Shown here: positions 9,633 to 18,654 of the stretch, one piece after another | How the letters are laid out: the number at the start of each line of letters is the position of its first letter | Numbering within the stretch: the stretch's first letter is position 1 | NCBI RefSeq assembly: GCF_004137245.1 | Contig: NZ_SDWS01000011.1 | Location: forward strand, 52,559-116,558 | DNA length: 64,000 nt | DNA from: Nocardioides glacieisoli | Lineage (GTDB): Bacteria > Actinomycetota > Actinomycetes > Propionibacteriales > Nocardioidaceae | Direction of reading: 5' to 3' | Made by a program: the position numbers and the translations under genes | The notes under the pieces: model-generated | Seen by the model: only the letters and a program-made list of their open reading frames with translations | Told to the model about the DNA's origin: nothing | Databases searched by the model: none

Positions 9633-10501
9633 GCGTCGACGCGACGGGCCGCTGCAGGTCGACCCTGCGGGTGCAGGATCTCCGCCAGCACCTCGACGCC
9701 GTCCACGAGCCGCGGGCCTGGGCGCGCGAAGTGGCCGTCCGCGTCGACGGCCCACACGGGCACCCCGGGGAAGCGGTGGCGCACGTCCTCCGCGAGCGGC
9801 GTGCTGCCCTCGAGGTCGAAGCCGCAGGGCGCGCAGACGACGACGTCGGGGGAGGATTCGACGGCCTCGTCCCACGTGATGCGGCTCGACCGGGTGCCTG
9901 CGACGCCGAGGGCGGGTTCGCCGCCCGCGCGCGTCACCATCTCGGGGATCCAGTGGCCGGGCGCGAAGGGCGGGTCGGTCCACTCCAGCACGAGCACCCG
10001 CGGCCGCGGCCGGCCGGCGACCCGCGCCTCGACCGCGGCGAGCCGGTCCTCGAGCGACGCGATGAGCGTCGCGGCCTCCTCGACCCTGTCCGTACGACGA
10101 CCGATGTCGGTGATCGACGCCAGGACGTCGGCCAAGGTGTGGGGATCGATGGTCGCGACGTCGGCGCGGCAACCGAGGTGGGCGAGCGCGTCGTCGACGG
10201 TCGAGACGTCGATCGCGCAGACGGCACAGAGGTCCTGCGTCACCACCAGGTCGGCGTCCAGCTCGGCGAGCGCGCCGGCGTCGAGCCGGTAGAGGTCCTC
10301 ACCAGCAGCCACCGCAGCACCGACGAAGTCGTCGATCTCCTGCGGCGTGAGACCTTCGGGCATCGCCGATGTCGACACGACCCGGCGCTCCCGCGCCTCG
10401 GCGGGGAAGTCGCACTCGAACGTCACTCCGACCACGTCGTCACCCGCACCGACGGCGAAGAGGATCTCGGTGGCCGACGGGATGAGGGACACGATGCGCA
10501 C
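9629..10501 (-). CDS. BtuF-like cobalamin-binding protein without signal peptide
   Basis: 290 aa with the periplasmic-binding-protein fold of BtuF/FecB: RIVSLIPSATEILFAVGAGDDVVGVT, then a TQDLCAVCAIDVSTV segment and DVVVCAPCGFDLEGS. It starts directly with the first beta strand and shows neither a signal peptide nor a lipobox. It is therefore probably cytoplasmic, or not a conventional ABC transporter binding protein. No permease or ATPase is nearby. It is cotranscribed with the Imm5-like gene. Confidence 0.75.
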   Translation of the reverse strand: MRIVSLIPSATEILFAVGAGDDVVGVTFECDFPAEARERRVVSTSAMPEGLTPQEIDDFVGAAVAAGEDLYRLDAGALAELDADLVVTQDLCAVCAIDVSTVDDALAHLGCRADVATIDPHTLADVLASITDIGRRTDRVEEAATLIASLEDRLAAVEARVAGRPRPRVLVLEWTDPPFAPGHWIPEMVTRAGGEPALGVAGTRSSRITWDEAVESSPDVVVCAPCGFDLEGSTPLAEDVRHRFPGVPVWAVDADGHFARPGPRLVDGVEVLAEILHPQGRPAAARRVDA

Positions 10502-10511
10502 GTGCGCGAGC

Positions 10512-11303
10512 CTAGGACACCCGGAAGATGGGCCACCCGATCTCGGTGCGCCAGGCGGACGGGTCCGGGTCGTCGGCAGGTCCGACCAGGTAGGTCTCGC
10601 GGACGGGCCCCGCCACCGCGAGCGCGTTGGCCACGACCCACGACCCGAGCTCGCCGTAGGTCACGTCGGAGGAGTCGTGCGGGCCGACGTGGGTCGCGAC
10701 GGCCAGCTCGACCGCCGGCAGGGTCACCGGCCGCACCCGGCCACGGCTCGGCGGGTCTGCCGCCGGCAGGTGGACCAGCACTCGGCCGCGGCCATCCTCG
10801 AAGAGCGCGTTGTCGAAGACACCGCCCAGCGGCCCGGTCGGGGCATCCACCGCCGCGTCGAGCTCGGCCTTCGCTCCGGCGTACCACGCGGCCACGGCGT
10901 CGACGTCCACGTCGTCCTCGATCGCGGCGACCGTCGTCTCGGGCACTGCCCTCAGCTCGACGGCCAGCGGCACCGGGTCCGGGTCGAGGAGGCGTCTCAG
11001 GGACACGACGGCGGTCCGGGTCCGGTCCAGCTCGGCCTCGAGCCGGGCGAGGTGGTCGGACACGAGCGCAGCGCGGCTGCCGGGGTCGGCCGACTCGATG
11101 ATGCGCCGGACGTCCAGGAGGGGTACGTCGAGCTCGCGGAGGCGGTGGATCACCTGGGCCGTCGGGATCTGGTGCGGGTCGTAGGACCGGTAGCCCGTGA
11201 AGCGGTCGACCGACGCAGGGACGAGCAACCCGGCCTCGTGGTAGCGACGCAGCGTCCGCACGCTCAGGTGCGTGAGCTGCGAGAACTCACCGATGGCCAG
11301 CAC
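10512..11303 (-). CDS. MerR-family regulator with effector-binding domain
   Basis: 263 aa. The N-terminal MerR winged helix reads IGEFSQLTHLSVRTLRRYHEAGLL, then YRSYDPHQIPTAQVIHRLRELDVPL. A coiled dimerisation helix follows (ARLEAELDRTRTAVVSLRRLL). The C-terminal ~150 residues fit a GyrI-like/SOUL effector-binding domain, as in BmrR-type drug sensors. GTG 11303 is used because it begins the MerR domain. It is divergent from the SnoaL-like gene, with a perfect palindrome at 11320 between them, suggesting autoregulation and control of that neighbour. Confidence 0.85.
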   Translation of the reverse strand: MLAIGEFSQLTHLSVRTLRRYHEAGLLVPASVDRFTGYRSYDPHQIPTAQVIHRLRELDVPLLDVRRIIESADPGSRAALVSDHLARLEAELDRTRTAVVSLRRLLDPDPVPLAVELRAVPETTVAAIEDDVDVDAVAAWYAGAKAELDAAVDAPTGPLGGVFDNALFEDGRGRVLVHLPAADPPSRGRVRPVTLPAVELAVATHVGPHDSSDVTYGELGSWVVANALAVAGPVRETYLVGPADDPDPSAWRTEIGWPIFRVS

Positions 11304-11319
11304 GGCGCCAGTCTGCACC

Positions 11320-11336
11320 CTCTCCCCGGGGGAGAG
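11320..11336. promoter_or_regulatory. Palindrome in MerR/SnoaL divergent region
   Basis: CTCTCCCC-G-GGGGAGAG, a perfect 8+8 palindrome, 17 nt upstream of the MerR start and on the regulatory side of the divergent gene. This GC-rich dyad is the sort of site MerR dimers bind. A TTGACC lies at 11345. Confidence 0.55.
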
Positions 11337-11412
11337 TCCCGTCCTTGACCCTGCCCGCGCGGGACGCAGCACCGTGGAGGCACCAGAAGCCACTCACGAG
11401 AGGAACAGCACG

Positions 11413-11766
11413 ATGAACGACACGACTGCATTCGCCTGGGACGAGCTCCCCCAGGTCGTGGCGGACTACCTCCGGGCGCACGTCGTCCAGGACTTCGCGA
11501 CCGCGATGACGTACCTCCCCGAGGACGTCACCGTGATCGACAACGGGGAGGTGCTCCAGGGCCGCGGGGCGACGTTCAAGGTCTTCGACCAGTCGGCCAA
11601 GGACTACGACGTGGACACGACCCTGGGCTCGGTCTCGCGACCTGCGGACGACGTGTGGGAGGTGGAGACCCACCTGTCGGGCAATTTCCCCGGCGGCGAG
11701 GTCGACCTGCGGATGATCTTCACCCTCGTCGACGACGTGATCCAGAAGCTGGAGATCACGGTCTGA
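11413..11766 (+). CDS. SnoaL/NTF2-like protein
   Basis: 117 aa. ATG 11413 is preceded by a GAGAGGAA Shine-Dalgarno. The sequence has the NTF2 cone fold pattern: an N-terminal helix (VVADYLRAHVVQDFATAMTYL), then DVTVIDNGEVLQGR and alternating strands ending MIFTLVDDVIQKLEITV. Such proteins are small-molecule-binding enzymes or ligand carriers; no catalytic residues can be assigned. It is divergent from a MerR regulator and probably its target. Confidence 0.7.
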   Translation: MNDTTAFAWDELPQVVADYLRAHVVQDFATAMTYLPEDVTVIDNGEVLQGRGATFKVFDQSAKDYDVDTTLGSVSRPADDVWEVETHLSGNFPGGEVDLRMIFTLVDDVIQKLEITV

Positions 11767-11796
11767 GCCCGGGTCCGAGGTGAGAGGCTCGAGGCC

Positions 11797-12207
11797 ATGA
11801 GCGCCTGCATCTTCTGCCAGATCATCGCCGGCGTCCTGCCCGCGGAGATCGTGCTCGAGACGGACGACCTGGTGGCGTTCCTCGACACGCGTCCGGTGTT
11901 CAAGGGCCACGTGCTGCTGGTGCCGAGAGAGCACGTCGACACCTTGCCCGACCTGCCCGCCGCGCTGCGCGACCCGTTCATCGAGGCGGCCCAGCGGATC
12001 GCCGTCGCGGTCAAGGATGCGCTCGGCGCGCAGGGATCGTTCGTCGCGATCAACAACACGGTCAGCCAGTCGGTGCCGCACCTGCACCTGCACGTCGTGC
12101 CGCGCACGAAGGGCGATGGGCTGCGCGGGTTCTTCTGGCCCCGGACGAAGTACGCCGACGGCGAGGCGGCGTCGTACGCCCAGCAGCTGCGCGACGCGCT
12201 GGCCTGA
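11797..12207 (+). CDS. HIT-family hydrolase
   Basis: 136 aa. The N-terminal CIFCQIIAGVLPAEIV has the CxxC typical of HinT-like zinc-binding HIT proteins. The histidine triad is VPHLHLHVVPR, with FINNT-type NTVSQSVPH before it. HIT enzymes hydrolyse nucleotide phosphoramidates or dinucleoside polyphosphates through a His nucleophile. It lies 30 nt after the SnoaL-like gene. Confidence 0.9.
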   Translation: MSACIFCQIIAGVLPAEIVLETDDLVAFLDTRPVFKGHVLLVPREHVDTLPDLPAALRDPFIEAAQRIAVAVKDALGAQGSFVAINNTVSQSVPHLHLHVVPRTKGDGLRGFFWPRTKYADGEAASYAQQLRDALA

Positions 12208-12216
12208 CGCGAGGGG

Positions 12217-13287
12217 TCAGGCCCCGCGGGTGCCGATCGCGTCGCGCTCCGGGCGGTCGGCAGCCCGGAGGGCGGCGCGGAACGTCCACGGCTCGTCTCG
12301 CCGGCGCAGTGGGTTGCCGGTCGCCCTGGCCGCGAGCACGAAGGCCGCGACGCCGACCCCGATCCCGGCCACGACGTCGACGAAGAAGTGCCAGCCGAGG
12401 TAGATGGTGGCCACCATCGTGAGCGCGAGGAACGTCCAGGCAGCGACCCGGACCAGGGCCGGCAGGCGCATCGCCTCGGCGACGAGGCAGATGGTCAGCA
12501 TCACGGCCACGTGCAGGGACGCGAAGGCCGCGATGGTCTGCACTGTCTGCGTGTCCCACGGTCCGCCGAGCACCTCGATGCGGTCGGAGAGCAGCATCTC
12601 GTGGACCGAGGTGTTGGGCGTGCGGGGCAGGTCGGCGAACCACTCGGGCGAGGAGTAGATCGGCCCGAGCGACGGCACCGCGTAGTAGAGCGCGGCGCCG
12701 AGCATCCAGTCGACCGACACCGCGGTGACGTACCACGCGCCGTAGGTCGACCGGCGGGTCCACACGAGCGCGATCGCCAGGCTGGCCGGCACGAGGCCGA
12801 TCCAGATCAGGTACACCGCAGCCATCACCCAGTTGGCCCACGAGGTGCCGAGGACGTCGTGGAGGAGCACCGCCGGGTCGTGGCCCATCCACAGCAGCCT
12901 GTCGAGGCGCGCGAGCTCGGGATCGGCGAGCCGGTCGGTGACGAACGGGACGTAGCTCTTGAGGTTGCGGAAGGCGACGTAGGCGACGTACCACGTCACC
13001 AGGCCGCTCAGCGTGAACCTGATCTGGTCACGGTTCCAGCGCTCGACCGCCACCGTCCGGAGGGTGGGGCGCGCCGTGCTCCCGCTGCGGCGGGCCAGCA
13101 GCACCCAGCGCGCGAGCACGTCGAGGATGACGGCCGACGCCACGATGACCGGCAGCCTGAACCAGGTCGGCAGGGAGGCGCCGTCGGGGTCGCGCAGGGG
13201 CAGGTGGAACGTCCATGCCACCAACCCCGCGGCCATGGCCATCGCAAGCGCGACGACGGCGGCGGCCCGGAACTCCCCCCGACCCAT
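12217..13287 (-). CDS. PAP2-superfamily membrane phosphatase/phosphotransferase
   Basis: 356 aa with about six to seven membrane segments. The PAP2 C-terminal signature is present: FASLHVAVML (catalytic His region) and YLGWHFFVDVVAGIGVG. The long N-terminal part with further helices resembles the inositol-phosphotransferase/AUR1-like subgroup (PAP2_3) found in actinobacteria. It probably acts on phospholipid or polyprenyl phosphate in the membrane. ATG 13287 starts just before the first membrane helix; longer starts give non-membrane, Arg-rich sequence. Confidence 0.8.
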   Translation of the reverse strand: MGRGEFRAAAVVALAMAMAAGLVAWTFHLPLRDPDGASLPTWFRLPVIVASAVILDVLARWVLLARRSGSTARPTLRTVAVERWNRDQIRFTLSGLVTWYVAYVAFRNLKSYVPFVTDRLADPELARLDRLLWMGHDPAVLLHDVLGTSWANWVMAAVYLIWIGLVPASLAIALVWTRRSTYGAWYVTAVSVDWMLGAALYYAVPSLGPIYSSPEWFADLPRTPNTSVHEMLLSDRIEVLGGPWDTQTVQTIAAFASLHVAVMLTICLVAEAMRLPALVRVAAWTFLALTMVATIYLGWHFFVDVVAGIGVGVAAFVLAARATGNPLRRRDEPWTFRAALRAADRPERDAIGTRGA

Positions 13288-13411
13288 GGGCCCACCGTAG
13301 CGACGCCCCGCCGTGAAGGGCACTCCCTGCACCGAACCACCACGATGCCTGCACCTCGGCGGCGCAACCGATCGGGGCGCTGGCGCGTCTCCTGAGCGAC
13401 AAGGGGGCCAC

Positions 13412-14562
13412 ATGCGACACCTGCGCGTCTCGGGCACCGTCCTCGCGGCGATGGCCCTGCTCACTGCCTGCACGCCCACCACGGCGTCGATCCCCGAGCT
13501 GTCCCGTCCGACCGAGGCGGCGAGGCCCGGTGTCGTCACCTCCACGGTCACCGGCGCGCAGCTCGGCCCGGCTCGACGATCGTGGTCGTGACCAACGTGC
13601 GGGAGCGAGGCGCTCCCGCGTCAGGCCTGGCGACCTCGCTCGAGGTGATCACCCCTGATGGCGTCCGGCACCCCGTCTGGTCAGTCGACCTCGCGGACGA
13701 CGGGGAGTTCGCGCGCGACTTCGACCTGGCCGACTGGCGCCCCGAGCTCCACACGGCGCTGCTCCGCTCGGCCGGGGACGACGGCCGCGACCGCGTGGTG
13801 GCGTACCACGTGACCACCGGTCGCACCCGGGACCTGCGCCTGCCGCGGCGAGCGATCTCCGCGGCACTCGATCCTGACGGCACCGGGATCCTGATGACGC
13901 TCTCCGGCCGAGACCCGACGAGCCGGACCGTGTCCCAGACGTGGGGCGGCCGGCGGACCCGACTGCCCGGCACGGGCGGCCACCCCATGACGTCGGTGGA
14001 CGGCCGCATCCTCGTGACCCCGACAGCCGAGCGGCACGCGTGGTCAATTGTCGACCTCCGTCGCCGGATGGCGAAGGACCTACTCGTACCGGGCTTCTGC
14101 AGTCCGATCCGCTGGCTCGACCACGACAGCGTGCTGACCAGCTGCTACGCGGACGCCGTGAACACGTTGAGGTCCGTGCACCTCGGGGGTGGCTCGACCG
14201 TCCTCGGGCCGACCCACCGGCCCGGCCACGCCAGAGTGCACAGCTACGGCGACGCCGTCCGCGCCGCCGGCTCCCGGTGGTACCTCGCGTGGAGCCGACG
14301 CGGGGAGCTCGCCCGGGGCACACGACCGAACCGCGTGACGAGGGTCCCGCGCACGTCATTCCTCATGCACCTGTCGCGCACGCCCGAAGGCCGGCTGCTG
14401 CTCGCACGGAGCGACAGCACCTTGGAGGCGCCGTCCTTCCGGGCGGTCCTCGAGGTGCTCGACCCGACGAGCCGCACGAAGGACGTCCTCGTGCGCCTGG
14501 CGCCGGGCCAGGCGTGGCGCTCGGTGATCGGCGCGACCGAGGTGCGGCACTGGAATCCCTGA
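13412..14562 (+). pseudogene. Frameshifted lipoprotein with propeller-like domain
   Basis: ATG 13412 (Shine-Dalgarno AAGGGG) opens a lipoprotein signal, MRHLRVSGTVLAAMALLTAC, but this frame closes at 13591. The next frame continues from about 13570 to 14562 with ~330 residues of repeated strands (WSVDLADDG, YHVTTGRTRDLRLP, WSIVDLRRR), like a TolB-type propeller. Inserting one C in the run near 13567 joins them as ...GAQLGP-GSTIVVVTN. The simplest reading is one ~383-aa extracytoplasmic protein broken by a one-base loss or a sequencing error. The downstream half has its own GTG 13582, but that product would lack any export signal. Confidence 0.65.
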
Positions 14563-14611
14563 GGACTAGGGTCGGCCGCGAGCAAACCGCCCGAGCTGAG
14601 GAGTCATCGAG

Positions 14612-15379
14612 ATGGGTCGATTCGACCGCCGCGTCGCCGTCATCACCGGAGCTGCACGAGGCATCGGCTTCGGCATCGCCAAGCGCTTCGCCAGCGAGGG
14701 CGCCTCGATCGCCGTCCTCGACCTCGACGAGTCGGCCGCCCAGGAGGCCGCCGGCCGGCTCGAGCTGACCGACGGGGCGCGCGCGATCGGCGTCGGCTGC
14801 GACGTCGTCGACTCGGCCGCCGCGGAGAACGCCGTACGACGCGTGGTCGAGGAGCTCGGCGGGATCCACATCCTCGTCAACAACGCCGGCGTCACGCGCG
14901 ACAACCTGCTCTTCAAGATGACCGAGGACGACTGGGACATCGTGATGGGCGTGCACCTCAAGGGCGTCTTCAACATGACCAAGGCCGCTCAGTCGCACTT
15001 CGTGGAGCAGAAGTACGGCAAGATCCTCAACCTCTCCAGCGTCTCGGCGCTCGGCAACCGCGGCCAGGCCAACTACTCCGCCGCCAAGATGGGCATCCAG
15101 GGCCTCACCCGCACCCTCGGCATAGAGCTGGGCCCCTTCGGCATCACCGCCAACGCGATCGCCCCCGGGTTCATCGCCACCGAGATGACCGACGCCACCG
15201 CTCGCCGGCTCAAGATGGAGCCCGAGGAGCTGCAGCGGCTCAACGCCGAGGCCACCCCCGTACGACGCGTCGGCCAGCCCGAGGACATCGCCGCGGCGGC
15301 CGCCTTCCTGTGTAGCGACGATGCGTCCTTCGTCACAGGCCAGACGCTCTACGTCGACGGCGGCCGCAAGCTCGGCTGA
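14612..15379 (+). CDS. fabG: SDR-family 3-oxoacyl-ACP reductase (FabG-like)
   Basis: 255 aa, full length for the family. The NAD(P) motif TGAARGIGFGIA, NNAGV, the catalytic Ser in NLSSVSAL and YSAAK (Tyr-x3-Lys) are all present, as is the C-terminal GQTLYVDGG. It should reduce 3-oxoacyl thioesters with NADPH in fatty acid synthesis; SDR specificity is not certain from sequence alone. It is a single gene, with a riboswitch-led gene downstream. Confidence 0.85.
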   Translation: MGRFDRRVAVITGAARGIGFGIAKRFASEGASIAVLDLDESAAQEAAGRLELTDGARAIGVGCDVVDSAAAENAVRRVVEELGGIHILVNNAGVTRDNLLFKMTEDDWDIVMGVHLKGVFNMTKAAQSHFVEQKYGKILNLSSVSALGNRGQANYSAAKMGIQGLTRTLGIELGPFGITANAIAPGFIATEMTDATARRLKMEPEELQRLNAEATPVRRVGQPEDIAAAAAFLCSDDASFVTGQTLYVDGGRKLG

Positions 15380-15448
15380 GCCCGTTTTGCCCTTCCGGGG
15401 CTGATCTGCCTACCGTGCTGGGCGGTCGTTGACGACCCAACCGTCCCG

Positions 15449-15647
15449 GACAACGCCGAGTCCTGCCCGGCCGGGACGACCCCCGAGATCTTCGAGGGCA
15501 GGAGTGGGGGACCCACAGGTTCCACTGCCGACGCGCGCAGGACTGCACGTGTCGGCTCGGGGCGAAGCCGCTCGCTTCCTCATCGGGGAGGAGCACGCGG
15601 CAGGGCACCTTCCAGCCCTAGCCCGACAGCTCACCCCACAGCGTGGG
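15449..15647 (+). promoter_or_regulatory. ydaO-type cyclic di-AMP riboswitch
   Basis: The 281-nt gap before the NlpC/P60 gene holds the conserved blocks of this class in order: GCCGAGTCCTGCCC, GGGGGACCCACAGG, TCGGGGCGAAGCCGC, and GGCACCTTCCAGCCCTAG-CCCGACAGCTCACC. In actinobacteria this riboswitch typically controls cell-wall hydrolases and senses c-di-AMP. Boundaries are approximate. Confidence 0.88.
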
Positions 15648-15660
15648 AAAGGAATCATCC

Positions 15661-16185
15661 ATGCCTGCGACTACTCGTACGGCGCGAGCCTCCGCGCTCG
15701 CCCTGGCCGGGCTGGGGCTCGCCGCCTCGACCCTGACCGCCCTCCCCGCCACCGCGGCCGACCAGGCCGAGGTGCAGACCCAGGTGCAGACCCGCACGGT
15801 CGCCCAGCGCGTCAGCGCCCGGGTGGTCAGCGCCAAGGACATCGCGATGCGCCAGCGCGGCGACGCCTACGCCTACGGCGCCTCCGGCCCCGACCGCTTC
15901 GACTGCTCGGGGCTCATCCAGTACAGCTACCGTCGCGCCGGCTTCTCCGTGCCGCGTACGTCCGGTGCCCAGGCTGGCTTCACCCGACGGATCGCGAAGA
16001 AGGACATGCGCGCAGGCGACCTGATGTTCTTCTACGGCAGCGGTGGCGTCTACCACGCGGCGATCTTCCTGAAGTGGTCCCGCGGCCACGCGGTGATGGT
16101 CCACTCGCCGGGCTCCGGCCAGCGCGTCCGGGTGGCCGTCCCGTGGACGTCGAGCTGGTTCGGCGGAACGTTGCGCCGGGGGTGA
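15661..16185 (+). CDS. Secreted NlpC/P60 peptidoglycan endopeptidase
   Basis: 174 aa from ATG 15661 (GGAAAGGA Shine-Dalgarno). A signal peptide ends near ATAA. The NlpC/P60 domain carries the catalytic Cys in RFDCSGLIQYSY, His in VYHAAIFL and a later His in HAVMVHSP. It should cut peptide bonds in peptidoglycan stems outside the cell. The long 5' leader with a c-di-AMP riboswitch links its expression to cell-wall or osmotic state. Confidence 0.9.
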   Translation: MPATTRTARASALALAGLGLAASTLTALPATAADQAEVQTQVQTRTVAQRVSARVVSAKDIAMRQRGDAYAYGASGPDRFDCSGLIQYSYRRAGFSVPRTSGAQAGFTRRIAKKDMRAGDLMFFYGSGGVYHAAIFLKWSRGHAVMVHSPGSGQRVRVAVPWTSSWFGGTLRRG

Positions 16186-16226
16186 CAGGCTGTTCTTGGT
16201 AGGCAGGTCCTGCTGACCTACCCTGT

Positions 16227-16258
16227 GGCGCGCCTTCCCCGAAGCGGGAGGGCGCGCC
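16227..16258 (+). terminator. Hairpin after NlpC/P60 gene
   Basis: GGCGCGCC at 16227-16234 and again at 16251-16258 (self-complementary) enclose TTCCCC/GGGAG, forming a strong stem with a GAAGC loop 41 nt after the stop. Confidence 0.65.
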
Positions 16259-16316
16259 TCCACACTTCTACGCAGCCCCACCTCTCAGCAGCCCCCGCTG
16301 GCAAGGAGTTCCCCCC

Positions 16317-17336
16317 GTGCGTCACCGCCTCATCCCCTTCTCGACCAACGCAGTCGTTGCCGCGCTGGTCGCGTCGCTCCTGCTCGCCGGTTGCGGCGGC
16401 GGCGACGAGGAGGAGCCTCCGAGCCAGTCCGCGCCGTCGGAGCCCACGTCGTCGGAGACGAGCGAGCCGCCGGAGCCGATGTACTGGCCCCTGACCGGCC
16501 TCGAGCGCACCGAGGACGCCCCGGCGCACCCGGTGATCGTGACCAAGGTGGACAACACGTCCTCCAGCGCGCCGCAGGTCGGCCTCGGCTCGGCCGACAT
16601 GGTCGTGGAGGAGCTCGTCGAGGGCGGCTACACCCGTCTCGCGGCGTTCTACTACTCGAAGGTGCCGGCTGACATCGGGCCGGTGCGGTCGATGCGCGCC
16701 AGCGACATCGGGATCGTCCCCGAGGGTGCGACCGTGGTGACCAGCGGTGCCGCGCCGATCACCATCAAGCGGGTCAACGGCGCCGGCATCCCGTGGATCA
16801 CCGAGGGCGCGGCGGGGGTCTACCGCGAGACCTCGCGCTCGGCCCCCTACAACCTCTTCGCCAGGCTGCGCGACATCGCCAAGCGGCTCAAGGCCAAGGA
16901 CGAGCCGCCGGCCTACCTCCCGTGGGGCACCGAGGCCGACCTGCCCAAGGGCGGCAAGGCCAGCACGCTGACCGCCGACTTCGGCGCCCACTCGACCACC
17001 TGGGCGTTCCAGAAGGGCGGCTACGTCAACACCGACTCCTACGCCGCGCAGGGCGACCAGTTCCCCGCCGACTCGGTGCTCGTGCTGCGCGTCAAGGTCG
17101 GCGACGCCGGTTACAAGGACCCGGCGGGCTACCCGGTGCCCGAGACGAAGTTCGAGGGCAAGGGCGCCGCGATGCTGTTCCACGGCGGTCGCATCATCCG
17201 CGGCACGTGGACCAAGGACGGCCTCACCGGTGCCATCGAGCTGGCGACCAGGGACGGCGAGCTCACCGTGCCCGCCGGCCACGTCTGGGTCGAGCTCGTG
17301 CCGGAGGTCACCGGAAACGTCACGTTCGCGAAGTGA
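16317..17336 (+). CDS. DUF3048 lipoprotein (YerB-like)
   Basis: 339 aa from GTG 16317 with AAGGAG 10 nt upstream. The lipobox is SLLLAGCGGG, followed by an acidic/Ser-rich linker. The two-part DUF3048 (YerB) domain follows: HPVIVTKVDNTSSSAPQVGL, YTRLAAFYYSKVPADIGPVRSMR, and the C-terminal half with RGTWTKDGLTGAIEL. This is a surface lipoprotein family of unknown biochemical function. Its last 17 bases overlap the convergent TetR gene. Confidence 0.88.
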   Translation: MRHRLIPFSTNAVVAALVASLLLAGCGGGDEEEPPSQSAPSEPTSSETSEPPEPMYWPLTGLERTEDAPAHPVIVTKVDNTSSSAPQVGLGSADMVVEELVEGGYTRLAAFYYSKVPADIGPVRSMRASDIGIVPEGATVVTSGAAPITIKRVNGAGIPWITEGAAGVYRETSRSAPYNLFARLRDIAKRLKAKDEPPAYLPWGTEADLPKGGKASTLTADFGAHSTTWAFQKGGYVNTDSYAAQGDQFPADSVLVLRVKVGDAGYKDPAGYPVPETKFEGKGAAMLFHGGRIIRGTWTKDGLTGAIELATRDGELTVPAGHVWVELVPEVTGNVTFAK

Positions 17337-17955
17337 CGCCGCTCCCGGCCTCGGCGTGGAGGAGCTGACGCAGCCCGTCCATGATGAAGCCGATGGCGGC
17401 GTCCACCCGGGCGGCCGCCGCTGCCGGGTCGTCGCTCACGGCGACCGACCCGCCAGCAGCCGACATCGCGCCGAAGAAGATGCGGGTGAAGGTGTCGAGC
17501 ATCTGGTCGTCGAGGGCCCACTCGTCACCGGCGAGGACCGAGCGCACGATCTCGTCGACGATGGCGTAGGTCGAGCGCTCCTCCTGCTCCCGGAACCGCT
17601 CGTGCCCGAGCACGGAGGGGCCGTCGGAGATGACGACCTGGCGGTAGCCCGGCTCCTGCACCGCCTCGAGGAACGCGCGTAGCCCGGCACGGGCCTTCTC
17701 CCACGGGTCGCGATGGCCCTCGGTCGCCCGGCCGATGCTCGCGGTCGCGCGGGACTCGATGCGCTCGAAGGCGGCCTCGAAGATCGCCTGCTTGCCGCTG
17801 AAGTGGTGGTAGAGCGCGCCCTTGGTCACGTCGGCGCCCGCCACGATCGCGTCGAGCGACGTCGCGGAGTAGCCGTGCTCGGTGAAGAGCCGCTCGGCGA
17901 CGTCGACCAGCGCGCGCTTGGTGGAGTCCGAGTAGCGCTGCCGTCGCGTCTTCAC
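17320..17955 (-). CDS. TetR-family regulator
   Basis: 211 aa from GTG 17955. The N-terminal helix-turn-helix reads ALVDVAERLFTEHGYSATSLDAIVAGADVTKGALYHHFSGK, standard for TetR. The C-terminal ligand domain is helical and not assignable to a known ligand. It is divergent from the 183-aa gene at 18078, with a palindromic operator candidate at 18043 next to that gene's start. It overlaps the DUF3048 gene tail to tail by 17 nt. Confidence 0.9.
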   Translation of the reverse strand: MKTRRQRYSDSTKRALVDVAERLFTEHGYSATSLDAIVAGADVTKGALYHHFSGKQAIFEAAFERIESRATASIGRATEGHRDPWEKARAGLRAFLEAVQEPGYRQVVISDGPSVLGHERFREQEERSTYAIVDEIVRSVLAGDEWALDDQMLDTFTRIFFGAMSAAGGSVAVSDDPAAAAARVDAAIGFIMDGLRQLLHAEAGSGVTSRT

Positions 17956-18042
17956 AGTGCGTTCCCCATGGAGGGCACCCTAGGTGACCCGGCTCACGCG
18001 GGGAGGGTTTGCACGCGGTGCACCCGCTGGGCATACTGAAAG

Positions 18043-18060
18043 TACGTACCGTTGGTATGT
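18043..18060. promoter_or_regulatory. TetR operator candidate
   Basis: TACGTACC-GTT-GGTATGT, an imperfect dyad with one mismatch between arms. It sits 18 nt before ATG 18078 and just downstream of a GCATACTG -10-like element. It most likely binds the divergent TetR protein. Confidence 0.6.
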
Positions 18061-18077
18061 CACCCAAGGAGGCCGCC

Positions 18078-18629
18078 ATGACCTGGACGTCCCACCACCG
18101 CCGCGCCGACGTGCTCCGCGACGTGATCCGCACCGTCGACGAACGCCAGCGCACCGACACGCCCGCCGACCTCCCGATGGACGTGGAGGGGGTCGCCGAG
18201 ACCTTCGGCGACGAGCTCTCGCTCCTCGGCGCCCTGCAGCTGCGCTGGCACACCCGCCTGGCCGGCCACGTCGAGCGCCGTCTCAGCGACCAGCCCCTCG
18301 ACCTCGAGGGCGCCGTCGCCCTCGCCTGGCTCTCGGCCGCCGAGGACATGCCCGGCACCCGGGCGGTGCTCGACCACTACGCCGCACACCCGACCGACGC
18401 CGAGATGGCCCGGGTGATGACCGTCGCCACCGGCAAGGAGCACGAGATGCTCGCCCTGATGGCCGGCCGGGCCAGCGCGCCCGGGCCCGCGGCCCAGCAG
18501 GTTGGCCGGGCGATCGAGCTCGGTGCGCGGACGTCGTACGTCCCCGGGCGCAGGCAGCGGAGCACGTCCCACCCGGGCACCGGCCCGACCTCGCTCGTGG
18601 GGCGGCTGAAGGCGGTCCTCGCGGCCTGA
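18078..18629 (+). CDS. Hypothetical protein, probable TetR target
   Basis: 183 aa. ATG 18078 follows a strong AAGGAGG, which rules against the in-frame ATG at 18057. The protein is helical, Ala/Leu-rich and without membrane segments. It begins TWTSHHRRADVLRDVIRTVDERQ and has a basic, low-complexity tail (RRQRSTSHPG). I do not recognise the family. The pairing with a divergent TetR gene and an operator suggests it is the regulated partner. Confidence 0.7.
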   Translation: MTWTSHHRRADVLRDVIRTVDERQRTDTPADLPMDVEGVAETFGDELSLLGALQLRWHTRLAGHVERRLSDQPLDLEGAVALAWLSAAEDMPGTRAVLDHYAAHPTDAEMARVMTVATGKEHEMLALMAGRASAPGPAAQQVGRAIELGARTSYVPGRRQRSTSHPGTGPTSLVGRLKAVLAA

Positions 18630-18654
18630 GGGTCGATCTGCCAAGGTGGAGGGC

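Noticed and set aside
12388..13395. 335-aa + strand frame
   Set aside because: Antisense to the PAP2 membrane protein, which has a clear active-site pattern.
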